Shown here: piece after piece, positions 36,652-46,518 of the stretch
Numbering within the stretch: position 1 is the stretch's first letter
How the letters are laid out: each line of letters starts with the position of its first letter
From: Petrimonas sp. IBARAKI
GTDB lineage: Bacteria > Bacteroidota > Bacteroidia > Bacteroidales > Dysgonomonadaceae
Direction: 5' to 3'
Assembly (NCBI GenBank): GCA_002356435.2
Contig: AP018040.2
Coordinates: 3,534,001 to 3,598,000, forward strand
DNA length: 64,000 bases
Notes under the pieces: model-generated
Database searches by the model: none
What the model saw: only the letters and a program-made list of their open reading frames with translations
What the model was told of the DNA's origin: nothing
Translations under genes and position numbers: made by a program

Positions 36652-38604
36652 TTAAATATTTACCTGTGGATTCATCATTTCATCCACCTCCTGTTTTATT
36701 CTGTGTGCAAAAGTAGTTAATTTTTCTGAACCTTGATCAATTCCGCCTTGTTTTCTTACCGAAACTTCTTCATTTTCTGCCTCTTTCTCACCCACAATCA
36801 ATAGATATGGGGTGCGTCTAAGCTCGTTGTCCCGGATTTTCCTGCCCACTTTTTCATTCCGGTCATCCACTTCAGCACGGATATCCTGCATCTTTAATGT
36901 TCGAGCGACAGAATAGGCGTAATCGTTAAATTTCTCGCTCACAGGAAGGATTACCACTTGAGTCGGCGTCAACCACAGTGGGAACTTTCCGGCAGTATGC
37001 TCAATAAGTACAGCCACAAAACGCTCCATGGAACCAAACGGCGCACGGTGAATCATTACCGGGCGATGTTTCTGGTTATCCGCTCCGGTATATTCCAGTT
37101 CAAACCTGTCTGGCAGGTTATAATCCACCTGAATGGTTCCTAATTGCCAGCGCCGGCCAAGGGCATCTTTCACCATAAAATCGAGTTTTGGTCCATAGAA
37201 GGCAGCCTCTCCGAGCTCCACCCGCGCTTTCATTCCTTTTTCTTCACAAGCTTCCAGGATAGCGCGTTCCGCTTTATCCCAATTCTCGTCTGTGCCAATA
37301 TATTTTTCTTTGTTTTCGGGATCCCGCAAGGAGATCTGAGCTTCAAAATCCTTGAAATCCAACGCCTTGAAGATAATGAAAATAATATCCATCACTTTCA
37401 GGAATTCGTCTTTTACCTGTTCGGGCATACAGAAAATGTGCGCGTCATCCTGTGTAAAGCCTCGAACCCGTGTGAGCCCGTGTAATTCACCGCTTTGCTC
37501 GTAGCGATACACCGTGCCGAATTCAGCAAGGCGAAGCGGTAAATCTTTGTAAGAACGCGGGAAAGCCTTGTATATCTCACAGTGATGCGGACAGTTCATC
37601 GGTTTTAGCAGAAACTCCTCATCTTCTTCGGGGGTACGAATGGGTTGAAACGAATCCTTACCGTATTTGGCATAGTGCCCCGATGTCACGTAGAGCTGTT
37701 TTCCCCCGATATGAGGCGTGATAACCTGTTCGTATTCGAATTGTTGTTGAATTTTTTTTAGAAATTCTTCCAGTTTCAACCGGAGTTGAGTTCCTTTGGG
37801 AAGCCATAACGGCAGTCCAGCTCCGACAACTTGAGAGAAGGTGAAAAGTTCAAGTTCTTTTCCGATTTTACGGTGATCACGCTTTTTAGCCTCTTCAATC
37901 ATCTCAAGATACTCGTCCAGCATCTTTTTTTTCGGGAAAGTGATTCCGTACAGACGCGTCAATTGCGGGCGCTTTTCATCGCCACGCCAATATGCTCCTG
38001 CTACGCTCAACACTTTTACTGACTTTATGTACGAGGTATTGGGTAAATGCGGGCCACGACACAAATCGGTAAAATCCCCCTGAGTATATGTGGTTATGGT
38101 TCCGTCTTCCAGTTCACTGATAAGTTCCACTTTGTAGTTCTCATTGCGGTCGGAGAACATTTTAATGGCATCAGCTTTCGATATATTTTTTCGCCTGATC
38201 TCTTCCTTGGCCGCGATAAGTTCCATCATTTTCTTTTCGATAGCGAGAAAATCAGATTCTTTAATGGATACGCCCTCTCCCGGATCAACATCGTAATAAA
38301 ATCCGTTTTCGATGGCCGGCCCGATGCCGAATTTAATGCCTGGATAAAGTGCCTGCAGCGCTTCTGCCATCAAGTGCGCCGACGAGTGCCAATAAGCATG
38401 TTTACCTTCGGTATCCTCCCACTTGAGCAATTGAATGGCAGCATCTTCACTGATGGGTCGGGTTAGATCCCACGTTTCACCGTTTACGCTTGCCGCCAGG
38501 ACTTCTTGGGCCAGTCGTGAACTAATACTCTCTGCAATTTGTAATCCTGTAATTCCTTCTTCGTATTCCCGAACCGAATTATCGGGAAATGTAATTTTTA
38601 TCAT
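36652..38604 (-). CDS. thrS: threonyl-tRNA synthetase
   Basis: 650 residues from the ATG at 38604 ([11 protein letters not shown], the start of the TGS domain); the open frame extends 14 codons further without family similarity. Domains: TGS (1-65), editing domain with [16 protein letters not shown], class II catalytic core with [10 protein letters not shown] (zinc cysteine), [20 protein letters not shown] and [18 protein letters not shown], and the anticodon-binding end with [27 protein letters not shown]. It heads the thrS-infC-rpmI-rplT cluster. Confidence 0.97.
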   Translation of the reverse strand: MIKITFPDNSVREYEEGITGLQIAESISSRLAQEVLAASVNGETWDLTRPISEDAAIQLLKWEDTEGKHAYWHSSAHLMAEALQALYPGIKFGIGPAIENGFYYDVDPGEGVSIKESDFLAIEKKMMELIAAKEEIRRKNISKADAIKMFSDRNENYKVELISELEDGTITTYTQGDFTDLCRGPHLPNTSYIKSVKVLSVAGAYWRGDEKRPQLTRLYGITFPKKKMLDEYLEMIEEAKKRDHRKIGKELELFTFSQVVGAGLPLWLPKGTQLRLKLEEFLKKIQQQFEYEQVITPHIGGKQLYVTSGHYAKYGKDSFQPIRTPEEDEEFLLKPMNCPHHCEIYKAFPRSYKDLPLRLAEFGTVYRYEQSGELHGLTRVRGFTQDDAHIFCMPEQVKDEFLKVMDIIFIIFKALDFKDFEAQISLRDPENKEKYIGTDENWDKAERAILEACEEKGMKARVELGEAAFYGPKLDFMVKDALGRRWQLGTIQVDYNLPDRFELEYTGADNQKHRPVMIHRAPFGSMERFVAVLIEHTAGKFPLWLTPTQVVILPVSEKFNDYAYSVARTLKMQDIRAEVDDRNEKVGRKIRDNELRRTPYLLIVGEKEAENEEVSVRKQGGIDQGSEKLTTFAHRIKQEVDEMMNPQVNI

Positions 38605-38643
38605 AGCGTGTATATCGTTTTCTTCCAATTTTTTTTCGAACTG

Positions 38644-38651
38644 CAAATGTA
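38644..38651 (-). promoter_or_regulatory. -7 element of thrS
   Basis: TACATTTG on the - strand matches the TAnnTTTG consensus and lies 40 bases before the thrS start. No clear TTTG box is found at 19-21 bases upstream, so this is moderate evidence. Confidence 0.45.
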
Positions 38652-38685
38652 ATGATTTTGTGGATTATAGCGTACTTATTTTTTT

Positions 38686-39747
38686 TTATTTTACGCTTAT
38701 CGTTCGCCTTTCCTCACTGCTTCGAAATGACAACTCAATAATCCTCATTACGTTGCGGGCCTCCTCGGGTTTTACGGCAATCGCTGCTTTTCCCCAAATA
38801 GCATCGCGAAGATTCATGAAATACTCCCGGTAATCACCGTGCTCACTTTCTAGTTTTCCCTGAATTTTAATGCCTTTGTATTCCGCATTCACCGTACCCC
38901 AGATTTCCTCAGGTTCGCGCCCCCAGTTTTTTCCTTCGGGAATAGCTCCCCCGTCGAGGGTTGCCTCCTGCACATCCAATCCGTATTTCACAAACGAACC
39001 GTTCGTCCCGTGGATCATGTATGTCGGCCCCGGAATTTTACAAAGCATCCCCGATTTCAACGTAGCGGTAAAAGCAGGATAATGCAACCTCACGTCAAAA
39101 TGATCATCGGCTTTTGCCCAGGGGCGTTGCGAATTTATTTCAGCAGTAACTGCCTCGGGCATCCCGAAAAACCAAAGAGCCTGATCGATAAGGTGTGCGC
39201 CCAAGTCGTAAAAAATTCCCGACCCGGGAAGTGGTTTTTCCCTCCAAGCTCCGAAAGGACGGGGCTCCGGGCGATAACGGTCGAAGTGTGACGCGTAATC
39301 GCGCACTTCACCCAGTAATCCGCTGTCGAGCAATTTCCTTACCGTTTTGGTGTCGCTGGTAAAACGGCGATTGTGATAGACGGTTAGCACCTTGCCCTGT
39401 TTTTTCGCCAACTCGATTAATTCGTCGGCTTCGGCGACCGTCACGGTAAACGGCTTTTCCACCAGGACATGCTTACCCACAAGCAAAGCCGCCTTTGCCC
39501 AACGGAAATGGTCGGTATTGGGCGATGTCACGATAGCCAAATCGATATCGGGATCATCGATAATATCCTGCCCATCAGGAACAATAACCGTTGATGGATA
39601 CCTCTTGTTGATCATACTGATACTGTCGGGCTTACGTGTACTGATTTTGGTGAGTTCGTAACCGTCCACTACATCTACAAACGGTGCGTGGAAAACTCTT
39701 CCGGATAGTCCGTATCCGATAATGCCTGTGCGAATGATAGTTGTCAT
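38686..39747 (-). CDS. Gfo/Idh/MocA family oxidoreductase
   Basis: 353 residues from the ATG at 39747 (MTTIIRTGIIGYGLSG). The N-terminal Rossmann domain has GIIGYGLSGRVFHAPF and VTSPNTDHFRWAKAALLVGKHVLVEKPF, with the conserved EKP lysine. The C-terminal half has GSGIFYDLGAHLIDQALWFFG, with the DxxxHxxD-like site. These enzymes oxidise or reduce sugars and cyclitols with NAD(P); the substrate is unknown. It lies 40 bases after rdgB in the same direction and is the last gene of that group. Confidence 0.92.
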   Translation of the reverse strand: MTTIIRTGIIGYGLSGRVFHAPFVDVVDGYELTKISTRKPDSISMINKRYPSTVIVPDGQDIIDDPDIDLAIVTSPNTDHFRWAKAALLVGKHVLVEKPFTVTVAEADELIELAKKQGKVLTVYHNRRFTSDTKTVRKLLDSGLLGEVRDYASHFDRYRPEPRPFGAWREKPLPGSGIFYDLGAHLIDQALWFFGMPEAVTAEINSQRPWAKADDHFDVRLHYPAFTATLKSGMLCKIPGPTYMIHGTNGSFVKYGLDVQEATLDGGAIPEGKNWGREPEEIWGTVNAEYKGIKIQGKLESEHGDYREYFMNLRDAIWGKAAIAVKPEEARNVMRIIELSFRSSEERRTISVK

Positions 39748-39787
39748 GTTTGTCGGTTTAAGTCGTTGGTTATTCAAAGGTAATTAA

Positions 39788-40363
39788 TTAATTCGACAAA
39801 AGAAACTCCACCAGTTTGCGGGTAGCTATAGCCCTGTGGCTGATTTTGTTTTTTTCGTCATCTCCCAGCTCTGCAAATGTTTGTTTGTAACCGTCCGGGA
39901 GAAAGACTGGATCATACCCAAACCCGGCTGTCCCGCGTTTTTCTTCTATAATCTGACCTTTTATTTCTCCTTCGAAGAAATGCCTCTCCCCATTCAACAA
40001 CAGGGCAATAACAGTTCTGAACCGGGCATTTCTGTTTCTTTCTCCCTGCAACACACGCAAGATTTTATCCATATTATCCTGCGGGTCACAAGCTTCGCCG
40101 GCATATCGCGACGAATAAACACCGGGCGCTCCGTCCAATGCATCCACTTCCAGTCCGGTATCATCGGCAAAGCAATCGAAGCCAAACTTATCCTTTATAA
40201 ACTGCGCCTTCATCAATGCATTCTCTTCGAGGGTCGCTCCTGTCTCAGGGATTTCTTCGTGACAGTTGATTTCCGACAGACTTAAAATCTCCATGCTGCC
40301 AGCGGTTATCTTTCGGATCTCATGGAGTTTGTGCTTGTTGTTGGTGGCGAATACAATTTTCAT
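39788..40363 (-). CDS. rdgB: RdgB/HAM1 family dITP/XTP pyrophosphatase
   Basis: 191 residues from the ATG at 40363 ([19 protein letters not shown]). Family marks: [49 protein letters not shown] and [20 protein letters not shown], then [14 protein letters not shown]. It removes non-canonical purine nucleotides (ITP, XTP, dITP) from the pool. Its start overlaps the stop of the preceding porW-like gene in ATGA, which indicates translational coupling. Confidence 0.96.
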   Translation of the reverse strand: MKIVFATNNKHKLHEIRKITAGSMEILSLSEINCHEEIPETGATLEENALMKAQFIKDKFGFDCFADDTGLEVDALDGAPGVYSSRYAGEACDPQDNMDKILRVLQGERNRNARFRTVIALLLNGERHFFEGEIKGQIIEEKRGTAGFGYDPVFLPDGYKQTFAELGDDEKNKISHRAIATRKLVEFLLSN

Positions 40364-43089
40364 TTTTCGTTTCTTTGTTGCACGATACGTTCGCGCTCTT
40401 TTAATTTTTCTTTGCGCAACCACTCCTGCTCTTTCAATTTTTGCTTGCGCTCACGCTCGCGTTGCTTCAGAATTTCTTTTCGGACTTTTTCCCTTTGTTT
40501 CAAATCCCGTTCACGTTGTTTTATCCACTCTTTACGGGCTTCCTCACGCTCTTTCAATATCCTCTCCCTGTCTCTTTTCGAGAAAACGTCACCGGTTTGC
40601 CGAAGCGCTTCTTCCGCCTTTCTTTCCAATTCTTCCAGGCGTTGCTCATCAGTCAGCCGTTCGGATTGTTTAGGTGTTGGCTTCTTTGAAGCAATATCCG
40701 GTTTACCGGTTTTTTCAGGTTCCAAAGGTACGTTTTTTTCTGTTTCCGTAATCGTCTGCGGTATTTTCACCGAAACAATAAGCGGAATAGAGTCAGACAG
40801 GCCATCATTTACCTCATTAGTAACGAAAGATATATAATTTTCCAACGGTTCTCCGTCCCGAAGAATTTCCATGTTTTTATCGGAAATAACTAACGGAACA
40901 ATACCGGTGGTGATATTTTGCCGAAAAATGGAATCTCCTGCAAGCATGCTGGCGTATCGGCCGGCCTCTTCAAACGAACGGAACGGTTTAATCTGAAGCG
41001 CCTCGTACGGAGAGACGTAGGTATAATCCGTGTGGAAAGACCGGATCTGGAAATTGGAGAAATTGAAATCGGAAACAGCAAAGAGCAACTCATTTTTACG
41101 GAGCGAGTTTGGTGGGAACAGAAGCAATAAACTGTGGGGGAGGTTTTTCTCCTTTTCAAAACAAACGGAATCTGCGGCATTACCTGCCACAATGTGGCTT
41201 TCCCAATCGATTCCCGAAAAGGGTTGTACATTTGCAACTAGCGTTTTCCCTTCCGAAAGACCCGCCAGGATTTGTTGAGCCATTTTCGTTTCTTCGGTAC
41301 CTGGATGTTTTTGAATGAGCTCGCTTAAAGCAGTATTCAACTGTTCCGGATTACCCGATTGTGCCAACGATAAAGCGTTCAGCAACATAAATTTCGGCAT
41401 CAGGTGTCCGTTGAAGAACAGTTTTTGTGCCCGCTTGAAATTTCCCTGAACCGTTTCCACCTGGCCTTGCCGGTATGCCAGATACGTCTGTTGGTAAAGC
41501 GAATCCTGAACCCGGGCATAGTTACGCACGACATGTTCGTAATCCGGGTCACTCATGGCCGCAGCATATTCACTTTGGGGAAATTCAGAAATTATTTTGT
41601 CCCTTAAGCTTTTAGCCATTGCCCGGGTTCCCATTCTCAGGTAAAGCTGGTAAAGCTGGTGATAAACCTCTTTTCGCCGGATGCTTTCCGGAAAATCCGT
41701 TAAGTGGCGGTTGTAAACCTCAACGGCAAACTCAAAATCCCCCAACCTGTCTTTCGCAATACTTCCGATACGAAACAACTCTCCTTCAATAATCTTATCG
41801 GACTCATCCGGCTGGACTGCCAGTTGCCGCAAACTGTCCTGCCTTGCAAGCACCTCCATATGCGGAACTAATTCACCCAGCACATCCGTCCGAAACTCCA
41901 CCCGCGCATAATTTCCGCTACTCCGGGGTAAAGCACCCAACGCCTGGGAATACCGCGGTTCCGCTTTCAAAAAATCTTTACGTTCAAAGTAAATATCGCC
42001 CAGTGTCACTTGCGTCAACGCTTTTTCAACACCGTTTCTTACACTTTTTTCCTCCGCAAGCAGGTAATTCTCAATGGCTTTTTCGACATTGTTTCGCGAC
42101 AAGTAAACGTCTCCAATAGCCGCATAGATCCGATCGAGGTAAGCACTGTTTTTCTTATTTTCGGCCATCTTCTGCAACTCACCTATAATCTCTCCGTCTC
42201 CAGTGGCTACTTGCGACTGTGCTACGAGGGCGTTAAATACTTCATCGTAAGGTGTACTTAATTTTTTTATTTGTTCAAAAGCGTTGTACGCATTTTCGCG
42301 TTCGCCCAGATGCGCATAAACCTGTCCGAGCAAAAACTGCAGGCGTCTTTTCTGGATTCCGCTTTTTTCGCTCTTGACGGTTTGTATAAGAAACGGAAGG
42401 GCATCGCGGTATTTTTCTTGGCGAATCAATAGAAGAGCATAAAACTCCGTGAATTTATCGTGCAGATCCTTGGGTAATCTTCGCACTTGCAACGTCAACG
42501 CAAGGCCTTCGGCATCCGAAAACCATCCCATTTCTGTATAAGCCCGCATCATCCAGATTTGCGCTTCGGAAACCACATCAATATCATAGGCAAAAAGCCG
42601 TACCGTATAAGACAGTACGGAAATTGCTTCGGTATAATCCTTGTTCTGCACGTGCGCTTTTCCCATCAGGAGCCATGCCCTGTCGATGAACGGGTTGAAT
42701 TCGTTTTGCCGAAGCCAGTCACGGTATTCCTGCGTGTTGGGTTGGGCGGGGTCACGTCGCGGTTTTGCCGTGATGGAATGCTCCTCGATAGCTGTCGTCA
42801 TTTTTTCGACTACCCTGTCGAAAGGGCCCCCCGGTTGCTTAACCACAGTATCATTGGGATCAGCACTATTGGGATACATTGGTAACCATGTCTGATAATT
42901 GTCAATGTGACTTTCAGTGATTGATTTTAAGGCCTCGTTGTATGCTTCTTCCGCATTAAAATAGATATTGTACCGTGTGGTAAGTTCATGCCAGGCACGT
43001 GTAGCGGGCGTATTCCTTTTGGTGGAACATCCGGTACACAGGAGAACGATAAACATTCCTGCTGCAATATGTTTTAAATATGCGTGCAT
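40360..43089 (-). CDS. porW: PorW/SprE-like TPR lipoprotein of type IX secretion
   Basis: About 909 residues from the ATG at 43089, which gives the signal peptide [21 protein letters not shown] with a lipobox; an ATG at 43110 is a possible alternative. After the cysteine comes [20 protein letters not shown], the diagnostic beginning of the PorW/SprE group. A long row of TPR helices follows (for example [53 protein letters not shown]). The last 130 residues are extremely rich in R, K and E and probably form a coiled coil. The group is required for type IX secretion and, in gliding species, motility. It lies just after a sugar kinase gene and is translationally coupled to rdgB. Confidence 0.85.
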   Translation of the reverse strand: MHAYLKHIAAGMFIVLLCTGCSTKRNTPATRAWHELTTRYNIYFNAEEAYNEALKSITESHIDNYQTWLPMYPNSADPNDTVVKQPGGPFDRVVEKMTTAIEEHSITAKPRRDPAQPNTQEYRDWLRQNEFNPFIDRAWLLMGKAHVQNKDYTEAISVLSYTVRLFAYDIDVVSEAQIWMMRAYTEMGWFSDAEGLALTLQVRRLPKDLHDKFTEFYALLLIRQEKYRDALPFLIQTVKSEKSGIQKRRLQFLLGQVYAHLGERENAYNAFEQIKKLSTPYDEVFNALVAQSQVATGDGEIIGELQKMAENKKNSAYLDRIYAAIGDVYLSRNNVEKAIENYLLAEEKSVRNGVEKALTQVTLGDIYFERKDFLKAEPRYSQALGALPRSSGNYARVEFRTDVLGELVPHMEVLARQDSLRQLAVQPDESDKIIEGELFRIGSIAKDRLGDFEFAVEVYNRHLTDFPESIRRKEVYHQLYQLYLRMGTRAMAKSLRDKIISEFPQSEYAAAMSDPDYEHVVRNYARVQDSLYQQTYLAYRQGQVETVQGNFKRAQKLFFNGHLMPKFMLLNALSLAQSGNPEQLNTALSELIQKHPGTEETKMAQQILAGLSEGKTLVANVQPFSGIDWESHIVAGNAADSVCFEKEKNLPHSLLLLFPPNSLRKNELLFAVSDFNFSNFQIRSFHTDYTYVSPYEALQIKPFRSFEEAGRYASMLAGDSIFRQNITTGIVPLVISDKNMEILRDGEPLENYISFVTNEVNDGLSDSIPLIVSVKIPQTITETEKNVPLEPEKTGKPDIASKKPTPKQSERLTDEQRLEELERKAEEALRQTGDVFSKRDRERILKEREEARKEWIKQRERDLKQREKVRKEILKQRERERKQKLKEQEWLRKEKLKERERIVQQRNEK

Positions 43090-43111
43090 ATTGAGAATAG
43101 GGAATAACATT

Positions 43112-43963
43112 TTACACCCATGCCCCTGCCTGAGAACACACATAGGCAGCTCTATCCACAGCGGTCTGATGAGCATCTGAAGCTGATTTTCCATCAAGTA
43201 TGGACGATATAAACGCACCGGTAAACGAATCGCCAGCCCCTACGGTATCTACCACGTTTACTACCGGCGTCTTTATGTATGATAGGCCTTCTGGCGTGTA
43301 AATGATGCTGTAGTTGGCTCCGGCGGTAAGGATTAAAAACTTAAGATTAAACTCTTTTAAAAACCAATGACAAACCTCTTCATCTGTAAATGGCTGTTTT
43401 TTAAACAACTTTTTCAATAAAATCAGTTCTTCATCGTTCATTTTAAACACGTTAGAACTTCTCAACGAATCCGTAATGACCTTCTCCGAATAATAATGCT
43501 GGCGGATGTTAATATCAAGAATGCGGTAAGAATCTACAGGGACGCAGGAAAGCAATGCTTGTATGGTGTTGCGAGATACTTCCGACCGCTGGGCCAATGT
43601 CCCGAAACACACGGCGTCGGCACGTTTGGCCAATTGTTTCATCGCTTCGGTGAGAGGAATATAATCCCATGCGACACCTTCATTGATCGTATAGGCAGGA
43701 ATACCCTCGTTGAGTTCAACCCCTACAGTTCCTGTCGGATAGTTAACCCTTTCAATGACAGGGTTGATATTAACCTTATCGATTTCCTGTATGATTTCAT
43801 CACCCAGCGCATCCTTTCCCACCGCGCTGACCGCATAACCTGCCGCACCCAGGCGGGAAGCGTGGTACGCAAAGTTTACGGGTGCGCCCCCTACTTTCTT
43901 TCCTGTGGGAAGCATGTCCCACAGGAGCTCTCCTATACCGATAATAATGGGTTTATTAATCAT
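43112..43963 (-). CDS. PfkB family sugar kinase (fructokinase-like)
   Basis: 283 residues, slightly short for the family. The start INKPIIIGIGELLWDMLPTGKKVGGAPVNFAYHASRLG contains the substrate loop, and the end VNVVDTVGAGDSFTGAFISSIL contains the ATP site with the catalytic base Asp in GAGDS. The LWDMLP start and GGAPVNFA are typical of bacterial fructokinases, so fructose is the likely substrate, but related enzymes use ribose or other sugars. It is the first of four consecutive - strand genes (kinase, porW, rdgB, oxidoreductase). Confidence 0.9.
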   Translation of the reverse strand: MINKPIIIGIGELLWDMLPTGKKVGGAPVNFAYHASRLGAAGYAVSAVGKDALGDEIIQEIDKVNINPVIERVNYPTGTVGVELNEGIPAYTINEGVAWDYIPLTEAMKQLAKRADAVCFGTLAQRSEVSRNTIQALLSCVPVDSYRILDINIRQHYYSEKVITDSLRSSNVFKMNDEELILLKKLFKKQPFTDEEVCHWFLKEFNLKFLILTAGANYSIIYTPEGLSYIKTPVVNVVDTVGAGDSFTGAFISSILDGKSASDAHQTAVDRAAYVCSQAGAWV

Positions 43964-44110
43964 ATTTTCTGTTTGTCAAGTTATTCCCAAACGAAGATTC
44001 AACTCACTGATGCAATTTTTACTTTCCAAAAATACAAAAAAGTATCGAAGCAGCGTTTAGTATTCCATCTTTCATCAATGGCCTCTCTTCTTCATTGACA
44101 AACAAACATT

Positions 44111-44860
44111 CTATTGCTTCTTCAACATATCCAGGACACCGTTAATAAACGTCAGCGGATGGGCTGGATTGCCGGGCACGTAAAGATCGACAGGATATTT
44201 TGTCAGAAAATCCCTGTCAAGAGCCGGGCTGTCAGCAAAAATCCCTCCACTAATGGCATCAGTACCCACAAGAATAACAATTTTTGGATCAGGAACAGCG
44301 TTGTAGCAGATTTCCAGTGGACCGGCCATGTTTGCAGTAATTGGCCCGGTAATCACCACTCCGTCGGCATGACGGGGTGATGCAACAAAGTCAATACCAA
44401 ACCGGCTCATATCAAACTGCACATTATTGCACGCATTCAGCTCCAACTCACAACTATTGTCTCCTCCCGCCGACACCTGCCTCAGTTTTAATGAGCGGCC
44501 AAACAAAGAACGCACCACCTTTCTCACTTTGGCAGGTTCAACCGAAATACCCTCTTCATCCCCTTCTTTAACAACCAGGCGTTCTCTAACGTTTGCAGAC
44601 AGCTTATAGTCACCGGTGAAAGATATCTTTTCGGGAAACCTGAAAGCACATTCGCCACAAAAAGTACATTTACCCAAGTCAATACAAACCGGATTTCCGG
44701 TAATCGCTCCGGTAGGACACAACTCTACCAGGGCAGCCTCATCAACCCCAGATCTTGTTATAACTGGCCTTCCCCTGAATATCCCGGGTAATTTAGCATT
44801 CGTAACGTCGGGAATATACTGTTTCCCCTGATGCCACCATATTTTTATATTTTCAAACAT
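44111..44860 (-). CDS. Ehr-type complex small subunit: ferredoxin plus NuoB/HyfI-like fusion, most cluster ligands lost
   Basis: 249 residues. The first 80 form a half-degenerate ferredoxin: Cys48 in ELCPTGAI and Cys65, Cys68, Cys71 in KCTFCGEC can bind one 4Fe-4S cluster, while the ligands of the second cluster are gone (the expected final C-P reads FP). Residues 120-249 are NuoB/HyfI-like: SPRHADGVVITGPIT, VILVGTDAISGGIF, VDLYVPGNPAHPLTFINGVLDML. The four ligands of the proximal cluster should fall at 134, 137, 201 and 231; here they are Asp, Cys, Asp and Asn. It is the last gene of the six-gene complex operon and lies 16 bases after the large subunit. Not a working hydrogenase subunit in the usual sense. 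Confidence 0.85.
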   Translation of the reverse strand: MFENIKIWWHQGKQYIPDVTNAKLPGIFRGRPVITRSGVDEAALVELCPTGAITGNPVCIDLGKCTFCGECAFRFPEKISFTGDYKLSANVRERLVVKEGDEEGISVEPAKVRKVVRSLFGRSLKLRQVSAGGDNSCELELNACNNVQFDMSRFGIDFVASPRHADGVVITGPITANMAGPLEICYNAVPDPKIVILVGTDAISGGIFADSPALDRDFLTKYPVDLYVPGNPAHPLTFINGVLDMLKKQ

Positions 44861-44876
44861 AATTTACCGGTTTAAC

Positions 44877-46445
44877 TTACAGATCATGTCCGCAATACGA
44901 CAAATTGAAGCTCTTATTACAAATCGGAAAATCTGATATCCCATTATTCCTGACAGCCTGGGCCAATGCCATCCAGTTGTGAAAAGAAGGGTCCTTAATC
45001 TTATACAGCCCAAGGCTCCCCTCATTATCCGTAATGGCACAGTGACAAATTTCGCCCCGCCACCCCTCAACCAGCGAAAGGATGAACATATTCCTTTGCG
45101 GGTTCAACTTAACACCGGCTACCTCTGTAAACTCGGGGATATCAGCTATCATCTTTCTGATATAGCCGATTGACTGGTGTACCTCGTCTCTTCTGAGCCT
45201 GACACGGGCATAAACATCACCGTGGTGTTTGATTACCGGTTCGTGGGTAAATCCCTCTCCAAACAGATTAAAAGGATGCGAGGAACGGATATCTCTGTTC
45301 AAACCACTCATTCGTGCAGCCATGCCCACAGTCCCGATCTCAAGAACCTGTCCATAAGTTACAACTCCTGTTTTCTCGAGACGTGACAAGGCTGATGGCA
45401 GTTTAAAGAATTTACTCGTCATCTCATTAAAGTCCAGCTCAAATTCATCCAGTATTGAAGCTAATCTCGCACCCAATTTCCGGGAAAACGGAAAATTTGT
45501 CCTCCCAGCGCGTATCAATCCTTTTGCTAAACGATTGCCTTCCCACTCCTGCAGGAAATTAATAATTGGTGTGCGTAATCTGCCATATACGGAGTTACCA
45601 AGTTGATAACCGATATCAGCACAAACAGCGGACATATCACCGGTATGAATAGCAATCCGCTCCAATTCCAATGCGAGTGTTCTCGAGAAATGAAGCGAGC
45701 GGCCGGGTTTATAACCACACAAACTCTCCCATAAATTCACAAACGCAATAGTATGGCCTACTGTGGTATCACCGGCAATATTCTCTGCCAGGGTGGTCAG
45801 TTCAGCCAATTTCTTTTTTTGCAGGAACAATTGTTCTATCCCCCTGTGCTGGTATCCAAGTTGGATTTCAAGATGCATAATCTGTTCACCATTACATATA
45901 AAGCGGAAATGCCCCGGTTCAATGATGCCTGCATGTATGGGCCCAACCCCTACCTCATGAAGCTCATGGCTGTTTGCGCCAAAGAAGGGGTAGTTCTCAA
46001 TTGTTTCAGCCTTATCGGCTCTATCGTGTGAATACCTGACCGGTTTGAGCCACGGATGATTGTTGTATTGAATCCCGAAGGTTTCATGCATTTCCCTCTC
46101 ATACTTCTCGAAGTTATGATTTCTGGCTGTGAATGACTCATAAACAACTTCAGGGGCAACCGTAGCTGATGATACGTAAATCTGGTGTGTCTTGTCGTCA
46201 GCGATACAACATATCAGCTTAACATTTTCGCTGTATTCTTTTCTATTTTTATTTTCCTCATACTGATCTTCAACCGGCCCACCAGATGAATAAACTCCCG
46301 TCCAGAAACCAAAATAATTTACGCAATGTCTTTCAGGAGAATCAGTCAACATACCGACATTACTTTCCAGGAACTCCTCATAAGGAAGTTCCGGAATAGA
46401 ATCAAGGCTGACAGCCTGATTGTTGGATATGGAAATATATTTCAT
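44877..46445 (-). CDS. Ehr-type complex large subunit (HyfG/NuoCD-like) without NiFe ligands
   Basis: 522 residues. Residues 1-150 are NuoC-like (HNFEKYEREMHETFGIQYNNHPWLKPVRY) and 155-522 NuoD/HyfG-like (GVGPIHAGIIEPGHFRF, EIQLGYQHRGIEQLFLQKK, IKDPSFHNWMALAQAVRNN). In hydrogenases the segment after this has C-G-x-C; here residues 221-231 read ENIAGDTTVGH, so both cysteines are replaced (Ala224, Thr227) while the histidine stays. The C-terminal C-x2-C is also absent; the end reads CNKSFNLSYCGHDL with Cys509 and Cys518 only. A NiFe site therefore cannot form. The fusion of C and D parts is as in Hyf and HycE proteins. It lies 73 bases after the HyfF-like gene. Confidence 0.88.
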   Translation of the reverse strand: MKYISISNNQAVSLDSIPELPYEEFLESNVGMLTDSPERHCVNYFGFWTGVYSSGGPVEDQYEENKNRKEYSENVKLICCIADDKTHQIYVSSATVAPEVVYESFTARNHNFEKYEREMHETFGIQYNNHPWLKPVRYSHDRADKAETIENYPFFGANSHELHEVGVGPIHAGIIEPGHFRFICNGEQIMHLEIQLGYQHRGIEQLFLQKKKLAELTTLAENIAGDTTVGHTIAFVNLWESLCGYKPGRSLHFSRTLALELERIAIHTGDMSAVCADIGYQLGNSVYGRLRTPIINFLQEWEGNRLAKGLIRAGRTNFPFSRKLGARLASILDEFELDFNEMTSKFFKLPSALSRLEKTGVVTYGQVLEIGTVGMAARMSGLNRDIRSSHPFNLFGEGFTHEPVIKHHGDVYARVRLRRDEVHQSIGYIRKMIADIPEFTEVAGVKLNPQRNMFILSLVEGWRGEICHCAITDNEGSLGLYKIKDPSFHNWMALAQAVRNNGISDFPICNKSFNLSYCGHDL

Positions 46446-46518
46446 AATTTTATATTCAGTTATCTGCTCATTGAGTGGATGTACCCGAAACTTAAATCAT
46501 TCATAAATTTAATCATGA

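Noticed and set aside
40360-40760. Possible tandem DNA repeat coding the R/K/E-rich tail
   Set aside because: The amino acid pattern repeats loosely but no exact DNA unit recurs, so it is a coiled-coil composition bias rather than a DNA repeat array.
40266-40837. Long + strand frames opposite the C-terminus of the PorW-like gene, rich in Ser, Arg, Phe and Leu
   Set aside because: The composition is the complement of the charged R/K/E coding repeat, not a separate gene.
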